Positions 17,072 to 25,076 of a DNA stretch of 64,000 nt are shown piece by piece. The stretch is from Streptomyces sp. NBC_00572 (GTDB lineage: Bacteria; Actinomycetota; Actinomycetes; Streptomycetales; Streptomycetaceae), in NCBI RefSeq assembly GCF_026341815.1, contig NZ_JAPENX010000002.1, forward strand, positions 372,001 to 436,000, read 5' to 3'. Numbering within the stretch: position 1 is the first letter of the stretch; every line of letters begins with the position of its first letter. The notes beneath the pieces are model-generated. The model was not told the DNA's origin. It did not search any database and saw nothing but the letters and a program-made list of their open reading frames with translations. Made by a program: the position numbers and the translations under genes.

Positions 17072-18174
17072 TCTGCCCGCACTGCGCCGCCCAGCTCGCG
17101 GCCAGGGAACGGACCGGGCAGACGTGCTCGCGCTGCCGTCGCCGGTTCGCGCTCGATCCGAAGATCCACGGCCGGGGCATGCACGATCTCCGGATCCGGC
17201 GGATCGCCGAGCACGCCACCGACGGCGGGCGCCTGAAGGTGACCCTCACCCAGCTCTGGTACCTCTCCCGGATGTCCAACCAAGTCTGGGACGCGAAGCC
17301 CGCACGCGGAATCCGGCCCGGCGTCCGCTGGCTGGTCGCCGCGCCCCTCGCTCTTCTCCTCCTCGTCGTCGGCAATCTCGTCCACGGCGCGGTGGGCACG
17401 ATCGGCGTCACCGCCGCCGTCGTCGTCGTCGTGGTGGCGGCCTCCGTCATGCGGTACAGGCCCGCCAGCAAGGCCTGGTGGAACATCACCCCCTCGGAGT
17501 CCGCGTTCCGGCAGGCGATGACCGGCCCCTGGCGCACCGCGTACAAGGGGCTGCCGCCGGGTGTGGTGGACGACGGTCCGCGCGCCCCGGCAGCCCGCGA
17601 GTCCCTCGCCGTCCGCCCCGAGGCCGTCATCCTCTGCACCGATCACGCGGTCGCCGTCTTCCTCCGGATCAACGGCATTCCCGCGAGCCTCAAGGCGCGG
17701 CTGGTCGAGGCCGAACCGGCCACCGCCCACGAGGCGCTGGCGGAGGTTCCCGCCGGGCTCCCGGTGGTGGTGCTCCACGACGCCGACGCCCTGGGGGCCC
17801 TGCTCGCCCCGCTGTTGCGCCTCGCCCGGCCGGACCGGGTCGTGGTGGACGCCGGACTCCCGGTCGCCGCGGTCCGAACCCGCCGGGGTGCCGTGCACCG
17901 GGTGTCGACCACCTCCACGGTGGACGCGGCGGACCTCCGTTCCGTCGCGGGCCTGGCCGAGGAGGACGCCGCATGGCTGGCCGGAGGCCGCTGGAGCCCG
18001 CTCGCCGCCGTTCCCCCGCCCCGCCTGGAGTCGGTCGTCACGGCGGCCGTGGAGCGGGCCCTGTCCGCCCGTCCCGCGGAACTCCGTTCCACCGACGGCT
18101 TCCTGACCTGGCCGGCCGAGGCGCCGACGCCGGCCGGCGGCCCGTCCCGTACGAAAGGCGCCCCGCCCGGATGA
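17068..18174 (+). CDS. Zinc-ribbon / two-helix membrane / Toprim-like protein, paralogue B
   Basis: 368 residues; GTG start overlapping the previous stop by 4 bases. It is a tandem duplicate of paralogue A: cysteines at exactly 3, 6, 20 and 23, the conserved ALDPK, DLRIRRI and TDGGR stretches, and QLWY again at 62-65. Two hydrophobic helices (around VRWLVAAPLALLLLVVGNLV and VGTIGVTAAVVVVVVAAS) follow. The C-terminal domain has VILCTDHAVAVFL, VVVLHDADALGALL and FLTWPAE. The first acidic residue after the cysteine is kept (D) but the DxD is shortened to DAD-A. Function unknown; presumably a partner of paralogue A. Confidence 0.75.
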   Translation: MICPHCAAQLAARERTGQTCSRCRRRFALDPKIHGRGMHDLRIRRIAEHATDGGRLKVTLTQLWYLSRMSNQVWDAKPARGIRPGVRWLVAAPLALLLLVVGNLVHGAVGTIGVTAAVVVVVVAASVMRYRPASKAWWNITPSESAFRQAMTGPWRTAYKGLPPGVVDDGPRAPAARESLAVRPEAVILCTDHAVAVFLRINGIPASLKARLVEAEPATAHEALAEVPAGLPVVVLHDADALGALLAPLLRLARPDRVVVDAGLPVAAVRTRRGAVHRVSTTSTVDAADLRSVAGLAEEDAAWLAGGRWSPLAAVPPPRLESVVTAAVERALSARPAELRSTDGFLTWPAEAPTPAGGPSRTKGAPPG

Positions 18175-19109
18175 GCCAGCGACACCTCCCTCCCCCGCGT
18201 ACCGGCCAGGCCGCCGGTACCGGCCGTCGGCCCTCGCTCGGGCTCGCCGCCCGGACGATGACCGGGGTGGCCGACCGGGCGATCACCGTGGCCGCGGCGC
18301 GCGCCGGAGCGCCCGGTGGGCTGCGCTTCACCGAGCGCCAGCTGTACTACGCGACCTGCCGCGTCTTGAGCCCCGGCTCGGCCCTCGTCGGCCGGATCCC
18401 CGGCACCCCTGCCCCGGTCCTGCGCCTGCCCGCGTTCACCCGGGCGCTGGAGGCGCGCGGCCGGGAGAACGTACCGGGACTGCTTCCGCCGCCGACCGCA
18501 CCGCCCGCACCGCGCCGCCGGACCGACGTCACCGGGGCGGAAGCGTCGGAGCCGGACCTCCATGACTACGGGCTGCCGCGTCTGCTGCTCTGCCAGGACC
18601 GGTCGATCGCCGGGATGCTGCTCGCCAACCACGTCCATCTGGAGGCGGCCTGCCCGGTGTTCGCCGCCGCGGACGCCCTGCCGCTCGACCCGCGCCTGCT
18701 CGCCGCCCTGGAGCTGGCCGACGGCGCCACCGTGTACGTCCTGCACGACGCGAGTCCGTCGGGGGCCGCGCTTCCGGCCCGGGTCCGGGCGGGGCTGGGG
18801 CCGGTGCCCGGAGTCCGGGTGGTCTCCCTGGGTCTGGTGCCCCGGCACGCGGCCGCCCTGCGCCTGCACTCCGGCCGCGGCCCCGCACCCGATCCGGCCG
18901 AACTCACCGCGCTGCCCGCCGCCCTGCGACAGCGGGAGGCCGAGTGGCTGGCGAGCGGACGGTTCGCCCAAGTGGCGGCCGTGCCCCCGGACCGGCTGCT
19001 GCGGACGGTACTGCGCCTGACCCGGGGGCCACGACCGCCCCGCGACTCCCTGTGGAGCGGCCTGCGCGGACTGCGCGGAACCGGCTTCATGACCTGGCCC
19101 GCCGCGTGA
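18171..19109 (+). CDS. Soluble Toprim-like paralogue C with Spo11/TopoVI-A-like layout
   Basis: 312 residues; ATG overlapping the previous stop by 4 bases. It lacks the zinc ribbon and membrane helices. Residues ~30-65 read as a winged-helix-like segment with GLRFTERQLYYATCRVL (Q57-L-Y-Y60), reminiscent of the R-x-LYY catalytic tyrosine motif of Spo11/topoisomerase VI subunit A. Then come LLLCQDRSIAGMLL, TVYVLHDASPSGAAL and the terminal GFMTWPAA, matching paralogues A and B. The DxD of a working Toprim is degenerate here (DASPSG). I infer an inactive or divergent member of that fold; the assignment is by pattern only. Confidence 0.7.
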   Translation: MSQRHLPPPRTGQAAGTGRRPSLGLAARTMTGVADRAITVAAARAGAPGGLRFTERQLYYATCRVLSPGSALVGRIPGTPAPVLRLPAFTRALEARGRENVPGLLPPPTAPPAPRRRTDVTGAEASEPDLHDYGLPRLLLCQDRSIAGMLLANHVHLEAACPVFAAADALPLDPRLLAALELADGATVYVLHDASPSGAALPARVRAGLGPVPGVRVVSLGLVPRHAAALRLHSGRGPAPDPAELTALPAALRQREAEWLASGRFAQVAAVPPDRLLRTVLRLTRGPRPPRDSLWSGLRGLRGTGFMTWPAA

Positions 19110-19152
19110 CCCGTCCCGGCGCTCCCTCCCACAGACCCGAGGTACGCACACC

Positions 19153-19734
19153 ATGATCCGTCCCGAAGAGATCGGCTACGCGGACGAACTGCTCGCCGAC
19201 GGCACCGTCCACCGCACCTACGAGAACGGCCTGGAGGAGTGGCGGCGCCGCACCACGGGCCACCCGCACCTCGTGCAATGGCATGACAACCGCGGCGCCT
19301 CCGGCACCGACGAGCTGCTCGGCGACCGCATCATCAAGCGCACCCTCGACGACGGCACGGTCACCTACGCCCGGGACATCGGCTACGGCCGCACCCTGTG
19401 GGCGCGCGGCGAGAAGGTCATGGTCAACCGGAGTTCCTTCGGCGGCCGCATGGGCATCCTGCTCGCCGGTCTCGGGGTGGCGACCCTGGCCATCACCGCC
19501 GCGCAGTTGCCGCCGCTGAGCATGTCCTCCGAGCAGGAGGAGGCACTGCGGCAGCAGCAGGCGCAGGCCTCGCAGTCCTCCGGAGGCGGCGGCGACAGCG
19601 GCGGCTCGGCCGACGGTGACGACGGATCCGGAGGGTCCGGTGAAGGGCCCGAGGGCGGGTCCGGCGACGGGAACGAATGGGACGCGAACTGGGACGGCGA
19701 CGGGGACGCCTGGAGCGACGACGACTTCGGCTGA
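19153..19734 (+). CDS. Single-pass membrane protein with Asp/Gly-rich C-terminal tail
   Basis: 193 residues, 43 bases after paralogue C. The N-terminal ~95 residues contain two similar strand-rich units (DELLADGTVHRTYENG and DELLGDRIIKRTLDDGTVTY), suggesting a small repeated beta fold like MORN or WD-less propeller strands. One membrane helix follows (RMGILLAGLGVATLAITAAQL, ~98-118). The last ~65 residues are Gln/Ser then Gly/Asp/Glu-rich with four tryptophan or phenylalanine residues, ending WDGDGDAWSDDDFG. The tail is not encoded by an exact DNA repeat. Function unknown; it may be a substrate or scaffold for its neighbours. Confidence 0.75.
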   Translation: MIRPEEIGYADELLADGTVHRTYENGLEEWRRRTTGHPHLVQWHDNRGASGTDELLGDRIIKRTLDDGTVTYARDIGYGRTLWARGEKVMVNRSSFGGRMGILLAGLGVATLAITAAQLPPLSMSSEQEEALRQQQAQASQSSGGGGDSGGSADGDDGSGGSGEGPEGGSGDGNEWDANWDGDGDAWSDDDFG

Positions 19735-19798
19735 TCCGTGCCACCGGCACCACCAGTAACACCGGTACGACCAGTAACAGCAGGAGAAGGAGCAGTTC

Positions 19799-21574
19799 GT
19801 GGCACGTCTGTGCGCCTGTCTGGCCGCCACCACCGGGCAGGCCCGCGCCCATCTCGACGCGATGGGCGCCCTCGGCCCCGGCCACGTCCCGGCCGAGGTC
19901 CCGGGCGCCGAGCTGTCGCTGCTCCCCGGGGAGCCCGGCCGCGCCGAGGGCCCGTACACCGCGTACGGGCGGACGGCGGTCGGGGAGGTCACCCTGCACA
20001 ACCGGCCGGTGCTCCTCGCCGCCCTCGCGCAGCGGTCCGCTCCCCCGCCGGCCGACTGCTCCGACGGTGAACTGCTGCTTCGCTGCTGGGCGTTGCTCGG
20101 GGACGTGGGGGTGGGCCTGGCCGAGGGGATGTTCGTGCTCGCCGTGCTCGACGGCCCCGACCTGGTCCTGATCCGCGACCACGTCGGCGCCCGCACCCTC
20201 TTCTACGCGCGGGCCGACGCCGCCTGGGCCGCCTCCACCTCGTTGCGCGCGCTGCGCCGCTGGCCCGCGCTCGGCACCTCGATGAACCTGTCGGCGGTCC
20301 GCTCGTTCCTCACCTTCGCCTATCTGCCCGGCGAGGAGACGCTGCTGACCGGCGTACGGGAACTGCTGCCCGGCCGGGTGCTCCGGCTGCACCGGGACGG
20401 GACGTCCACCGAGACCGTCCACTGGGAGCCCCGGGAGCGGATCGAGGAGCCCGTGCCGCACGACCCGAGCGGCCATGTCCTGGCGCTGCGGGCCCTGTTG
20501 GAGCGGGCGACGGCGAGCCGACTGCCCGTCGCCGAGCCGGCCGCCGTGCTCCTCTCCGGCGGCATCGACAGCTCGCTGGTCACCGCTCTGGCGGCGAAAC
20601 TCCACAGCCACCCGGTGCACACCTACTCCATCAGCTTCGGCGACGACCTGCCGAACGAGCTGGGCTACTCGGGCCTGGTGGCCACGCACTGCCACACCCG
20701 CCACCGGGTCCTGAACGTCTCGGGCGAGGCCGTGGCGGCCCGGCTCGCCGAGGCGGCCGCCCTGCTCGACAGCCCCGTCGGCGATCCGCTGACCGTGCCG
20801 AACCTGATGCTCGCCGAGGCTGTGGCCGCCGACGGCGCCTCCGTCGTCCTCAACGGCGAGGGCGGTGACCCCGTCTTCGGCGGGCCGAAGAACCTCCCCA
20901 TGCTGGTCCAGGAGATGCACCGGACTCCTGGCGCGCCCTGGGACGAGGACCGGGCGACCGCGTACCTGCGCTCGTACCGCAAGTGCTGGACCGACCTCCC
21001 GGACCTGCTGACGGCCCCGGCCCTGGAGGCCCTGCGGGACGCCCCGCCCCTGGAGCGGCACGTGGCGCCCTATCTGACGGCGGACGGCGGCGGCCCGTAC
21101 CGGATGCGGCACCTCCTCAACCAGCTGCTCCACTGCAATCTGCGGACCAAGGGCGCCCACCACATCCTCACGAAGGTGGAGCGGCTGACGTCCTCGCAGG
21201 GGGTGGAGGGCCGTTCCCCGCTCTTCGACCGGTCGGTCGTCGACCACGCCTTCGCGACGCCGCCCTCCTTCAAGCTCCGTGGTACGGCGGAGAAGTGGAT
21301 CCTCAAGGAGGCCGTGCGGGACCTGCTCCCGGACACCGTGGTCGACCGGCCCAAGAGCGGGATGCGGGTGCCGGTCCAGCAGTGGCTGACGGGCCCGCTC
21401 CGCGACCTCGGCCAGGACCTCCTCCTCGGGCCCAGGTCCCGGGAGCGCGGGCTGTTCCGTCCGGAGACCGTCCGCGCCTGGCTGCGCGGCGAGGGCGCCC
21501 TGCTGCCCCGGCAGGGCGGCAAGTTGTGGCTGGTGCTCACCCTGGAGCTCTGGCTGAGGTCGTACGACGTGTGA
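19799..21574 (+). CDS. Asparagine-synthetase-like amide ligase lacking the Cys2 nucleophile
   Basis: 591 residues from the GTG at 19799, with AGGAGAAGGAG upstream. Residues 1-210 are a class II glutaminase-like (Ntn) fold but begin M-A-R-L-C-A-C, so the N-terminal cysteine at position 2 needed for glutamine hydrolysis is absent. Residues ~225-590 are an intact ATP-pyrophosphatase synthetase domain: VLLSGGIDSSL (PP-loop at 253-259), SFGDD, GEGGDPVFGG (353-357), LLHCNLRTK and EGRSPLFD. Enzymes of this build include AsnB, beta-lactam synthetase, lasso-peptide cyclases and amidating enzymes of natural products; all adenylate a carboxylate. Loss of Cys2 points to ammonia or an amine as nucleophile. 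Confidence 0.85.
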   Translation: MARLCACLAATTGQARAHLDAMGALGPGHVPAEVPGAELSLLPGEPGRAEGPYTAYGRTAVGEVTLHNRPVLLAALAQRSAPPPADCSDGELLLRCWALLGDVGVGLAEGMFVLAVLDGPDLVLIRDHVGARTLFYARADAAWAASTSLRALRRWPALGTSMNLSAVRSFLTFAYLPGEETLLTGVRELLPGRVLRLHRDGTSTETVHWEPRERIEEPVPHDPSGHVLALRALLERATASRLPVAEPAAVLLSGGIDSSLVTALAAKLHSHPVHTYSISFGDDLPNELGYSGLVATHCHTRHRVLNVSGEAVAARLAEAAALLDSPVGDPLTVPNLMLAEAVAADGASVVLNGEGGDPVFGGPKNLPMLVQEMHRTPGAPWDEDRATAYLRSYRKCWTDLPDLLTAPALEALRDAPPLERHVAPYLTADGGGPYRMRHLLNQLLHCNLRTKGAHHILTKVERLTSSQGVEGRSPLFDRSVVDHAFATPPSFKLRGTAEKWILKEAVRDLLPDTVVDRPKSGMRVPVQQWLTGPLRDLGQDLLLGPRSRERGLFRPETVRAWLRGEGALLPRQGGKLWLVLTLELWLRSYDV

Positions 21575-21638
21575 CCCGGAACCGCGTGTGACCCAGAACC
21601 GTCCGATACGACGACCCGATCCGCGAAAGGCCCCCGCC

Positions 21639-23096
21639 ATGACCAGCGACGCGACCGGCGCCCCCGGCATGACCGAACTGACCGATCCCCGCACCGGTGC
21701 ACCGCGCGGTTCGGCCGTGCTCTCCCGGCTGCCCGAGGTCCGGACGGCCGTGGCCGGTGCGCGGGCCGCGCTGCCCGGTTGGAGTGCCCTCACCCCCAAG
21801 GAGCGCGGTCGGCGCCTGGACCGGCTCGCGGGCCTGGTCGAGGAGCACGCGGCGGAGTACACGGCCCGTGAGCGGGCCGGGACGGGCAAGCCGGAGGCGG
21901 AGACGACGGGCGAGATCGAGCAGGTCGCGGATCTGTTCCGGTTCTTCGCGACGGCGGCGAGGACCCGCACCGCACCGGCCGCCGGCCTGCTGGTGGCGGG
22001 CCACGAGAGCTGGGTGCGCTGGGAGCCGGTCGGCGTGGTGGCTGTGGTCGTGCCCTGGAACTATCCGCTGCTGATGGCGGCCTGGCGCTGTGCTCCTGCT
22101 CTGGCGGCCGGGAACACGGTGGTGGCGAAGCCGGCCGAGACGACCCCCGACAGCCTGGAACTCCTCGCGGAGCACGCCGTGTCCGCGCTGGGCGCCGATG
22201 TACTGCGGTGCCTCCCCGGCGACCGGGAGACGGGCCGGCTGCTCGTCGAGTCCCCGGTGGACATGGTGGCGTTCACCGGCAGCGGTCGGGCCGGGGCGGA
22301 CGTGGCGGCCCGCGCGGGGACCCGTCGGGTCAGCCTGGAGCTGGGCGGCAACGCCCCGGCGATCGTCCTCCCGGACGCGCCCGCCGACACCTGGGAGTCC
22401 CTCGCGGACGCCGTCACGTACAACGCCGGGCAGAGTTGCGCCGCCCCGGCGCGGGTCATCACCCTGCCGGAGAACTACGAGGCCGCCGTCGCGGGCCTCG
22501 CGGCCGCTCTCGGCTCCCGGGTGGCGGGCCGGGACTTCGGGCCGCTGAACAACCCGGACCAGGCGGACCGCTACGACCGTCTGGTCGCCGCCTCCGAAGC
22601 CAAGCGGAACATCGTCGCGGACGTCGCTCCGGCGCCGGCAGAGGAGGCGGGACACTGGCGGCCGGCGCGACTGCTCGCGGACCTCCCCGACGACGACCCG
22701 GCGATCACCGAGGAGGTGTTCGGCCCGCTCCTCACGGTGCAGCGGGCCGACGGGCTCGATGCCGCCCTGGCCCTGGCGAACGGCGTCCCACAGGCCCTTG
22801 CCGCCAGCGTGTGGACCACCGACCTCACGACCGGCCTGGAACTGACGGCCGCCCTGGACGCGGGCGAGACCTGGCTCAACTGCCACCTCGTCCAGACGGC
22901 GGAGCTCCCGCACGGCGGCCGCGGCGCCTCCGGCCACGGCACCGACCTGAGCACGCTGGCGCTCCAGGAGTACCAGCGGCCCAAGACGGTCACGGTCCGG
23001 CTGGGGCGCCGGGACCAGGGAGTCTCCCCCGTCAGTGGTGGCCGGCGTCGTGAGTGGCGGGTGGACGGGGGCGCTGACCCGGTTCCAGGACCATGA
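21639..23096 (+). CDS. NAD(P)-dependent aldehyde dehydrogenase
   Basis: 485 residues from the ATG at 21639 (GAAAGG 8 bases upstream). Canonical ALDH fold: VPWNYPL with catalytic Asn141, GNTVVAKPAETTP, AFTGSGRAG, LELGGNAP with general base Glu234, and YNAGQSCAAPAR with catalytic Cys267; EEVFGPLL near the C-terminus. Closest in feel to gamma-aminobutyraldehyde/betaine-aldehyde dehydrogenases. It follows the AsnB-like gene by 64 bases and probably closes the operon. The last ~30 residues run 65 bases into the 3' end of the convergent multicopper oxidase gene. Confidence 0.88.
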   Translation: MTSDATGAPGMTELTDPRTGAPRGSAVLSRLPEVRTAVAGARAALPGWSALTPKERGRRLDRLAGLVEEHAAEYTARERAGTGKPEAETTGEIEQVADLFRFFATAARTRTAPAAGLLVAGHESWVRWEPVGVVAVVVPWNYPLLMAAWRCAPALAAGNTVVAKPAETTPDSLELLAEHAVSALGADVLRCLPGDRETGRLLVESPVDMVAFTGSGRAGADVAARAGTRRVSLELGGNAPAIVLPDAPADTWESLADAVTYNAGQSCAAPARVITLPENYEAAVAGLAAALGSRVAGRDFGPLNNPDQADRYDRLVAASEAKRNIVADVAPAPAEEAGHWRPARLLADLPDDDPAITEEVFGPLLTVQRADGLDAALALANGVPQALAASVWTTDLTTGLELTAALDAGETWLNCHLVQTAELPHGGRGASGHGTDLSTLALQEYQRPKTVTVRLGRRDQGVSPVSGGRRREWRVDGGADPVPGP

Positions 23097-24528
23097 ACTG
23101 GCCCATCATCCCCTGGTCTTCGTGGTACAGCATGTGGCAGTGGTACATGTACGGGCTGTTCGGGTCCGCGTAGTCGGCGAAGCGCATGATGAGCCGCATC
23201 GAGGCGCCCGGGGGCAGCAGGATGGTGTCCTTCCACCCGGCGAGGTGCTCCGGTGGCGGGCTGCCGTCGACGGTGAGCACCTGGAACTGCACGTCGTGGA
23301 CGTGGAAGCTGTGGAGGGTGCCGTCGCCGGTGTGGACCTCCCATATCTCGGTGGTGCCCTCCAGGACGGTCAGGTCGATGCGGTCCGCCGACATCCGTCG
23401 CCCGTTGATCGTGTGCTCGGCGAGTTCGAAGACCCGCTGGGCGTCGGCCGTGTGCGCCGGGATGCGCGGCACCTCGGCAAGCCGTGCGGGAAGGCGCGCG
23501 GAGGGCGCAAGGGCGGCGGCGGCCCGCAGCTGGAGCACGTCGAACCGGTCCGCGCCTCCGTCGCGCTGGACGAAGCCCGCTCCGGTGTCGGGGTCGGAGC
23601 TGCGCAGGACGACGCGCTCACCGGGGGTGAGCGTGACGACGATCTCGGCGCGTTCCCCCGGGGCTAGCTGGACACGGTCGGTGCTGTGGGGTGCGGAGAG
23701 CAGTCCGCCGTCGGTGGCGATCAGTTCGAAGGCGCGGCGGTCGGCGAAGTGGAAGTGGAAGACACGGGCGTTGGAGCCGTTCAGCAGGCGTAGGCGGATG
23801 CGTTCGGTCCTGACGTCGAGGTAGGGCCCGAGCGTGCCGTTGACGAGGATGCGGTCGCCGAGGAACCCCGTCGTCCCGGCCATCGGCTCGTCGGGATCGA
23901 GTACACCGCCCGGCAGACGGCGGTCCTGCACGATCAGCGGGATGTCGTCGATGCCGTAGGCGTGGGGCAGCTCCGGCGGGGCCGTGTCGTCGTCGATCAG
24001 GAACATGCCGGCCACGCCCCGGTAGACGTGCTGTGCGGTGCGGCCGTGGGGATGCGGGTGGTACCAGAGGGTGGCGGCCTGCTGGCGGACCGTCCAGGAG
24101 GGCGACCAGGTGGTACCCGGCCCGATCATCTGGTGGGGTCCGCCGTCCATGGAGGGCAGGAGGTGCATCCCGTGCCAGTGGAGGGACGTGGCTTCGTCCA
24201 GGGCGTTGCCGACGTTGATCCGTACCTTCTCGCCGCGTGCGGCGCGCAGGGTCGGACCGAGGTGGGCGCCGTTGACCCCCCAGGTGGTCGAGGGCTTGCC
24301 CGGCGTGAACTCCGTACGGCCTGCGGCGATCGTGAGGTCGAAGACGCGTCGCCCTTGCGCGTCGACGCGGGAGGGGGCGAGGGGTGGGACATGGAGCGGT
24401 CGATCGAAGGACACCTTGCCCCTGGTGTCGATACTGCGCCCGGCCCAGGAGACAGCGGCGCCCAGGACCGGCAGGGCGAGGGCGGATCCGCCGAGGACGC
24501 CGAGCAGGGTGCGTCGGGGGATGCTCAT
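23032..24528 (-). CDS. Tat-exported multicopper oxidase
   Basis: 498 residues. The N-terminus MSIPRRTLLGVLGGSALALPVLG is a Tat-like signal. Three cupredoxin domains carry all copper ligand motifs: SLHWHGMH, LWYHPHPHG, LHSFHVHDVQFQV and YHCHMLYHEDQGMMGQF (type 1 Cys-His with axial Met). The tail ends HDAGHH. Likely oxidises metals, phenols or bilirubin-type compounds outside the membrane. Its ATG overlaps the stop of the upstream membrane-protein gene, so the two are translated together. Confidence 0.92.
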   Translation of the reverse strand: MSIPRRTLLGVLGGSALALPVLGAAVSWAGRSIDTRGKVSFDRPLHVPPLAPSRVDAQGRRVFDLTIAAGRTEFTPGKPSTTWGVNGAHLGPTLRAARGEKVRINVGNALDEATSLHWHGMHLLPSMDGGPHQMIGPGTTWSPSWTVRQQAATLWYHPHPHGRTAQHVYRGVAGMFLIDDDTAPPELPHAYGIDDIPLIVQDRRLPGGVLDPDEPMAGTTGFLGDRILVNGTLGPYLDVRTERIRLRLLNGSNARVFHFHFADRRAFELIATDGGLLSAPHSTDRVQLAPGERAEIVVTLTPGERVVLRSSDPDTGAGFVQRDGGADRFDVLQLRAAAALAPSARLPARLAEVPRIPAHTADAQRVFELAEHTINGRRMSADRIDLTVLEGTTEIWEVHTGDGTLHSFHVHDVQFQVLTVDGSPPPEHLAGWKDTILLPPGASMRLIMRFADYADPNSPYMYHCHMLYHEDQGMMGQFMVLEPGQRPRPPATHDAGHH

Positions 24529-24980
24529 GCTGCCGCACTCTCGTTCTGCGTCTGCGTCTGCGTCCGCGTCTCCGACGGCGCCTGCGCCGGGGGCTGCGGC
24601 TGCGACCGTGTCCGCATCAGCGTCATGACGGACGCGCCGAACATGAGGACTCCGAGGGGTACGTGGAGTTCGCGGACGTGCGCGAACCCCAGTCCGGCCT
24701 GCACGAAGGTCAACAGCAGCAGGGGCACGCCGTGCAGGACCGCACGCGCTGCGACGACTCCTCTGCGCCAGGCGGCCACGCCGACCAGGAGGTGGAGCAC
24801 CACTGCCAAGAGGACGGCCCCCGCCATCCCGCTGTGCACCGTGCGGCCGACGGGAACCGAGGCCAGCAGCAGGCCTGCTGCCACGGCCTGGGCGAGGAGG
24901 ATCACGGTCTGAACGGCGGCGGTGGCCCGCAGGGTCCGCAGGGCGCGGGGCGGGCGTGGTGAAGCATGCGGTTCCGACAT
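24525..24980 (-). CDS. Four-helix membrane protein coupled to the multicopper oxidase
   Basis: 151 residues with four hydrophobic helices (about residues 20-42, 48-68, 78-98, 104-124) and a polar Gln/Thr/Glu-rich C-terminal tail (QTQTQNES). Histidines near helix ends (RTVHSG, VVLHLL, LHGVPL, FAHV) could bind haem or metal. It directly precedes the multicopper oxidase with a 4-base overlap, suggesting a membrane partner for electron transfer or metal handling. No family recognised with certainty. Confidence 0.8.
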   Translation of the reverse strand: MSEPHASPRPPRALRTLRATAAVQTVILLAQAVAAGLLLASVPVGRTVHSGMAGAVLLAVVLHLLVGVAAWRRGVVAARAVLHGVPLLLLTFVQAGLGFAHVRELHVPLGVLMFGASVMTLMRTRSQPQPPAQAPSETRTQTQTQNESAAA

Positions 24981-25076
24981 GGGCTCGCTTCGTGTTCGAG
25001 AGGGATCGAGAAGGATTCGAGAGGGATTCGCCGGGAAGGGAAATCGCGGGGCGTGAGAGGCGAGAGCGCCGCGTGG

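Noticed and set aside
23032..23096. Frameshift at the ALDH C-terminus
   Set aside because: The extra ~30 residues arise because the frame runs into the convergent oxidase gene; the ALDH core is complete, so an ordinary overlap is simpler.
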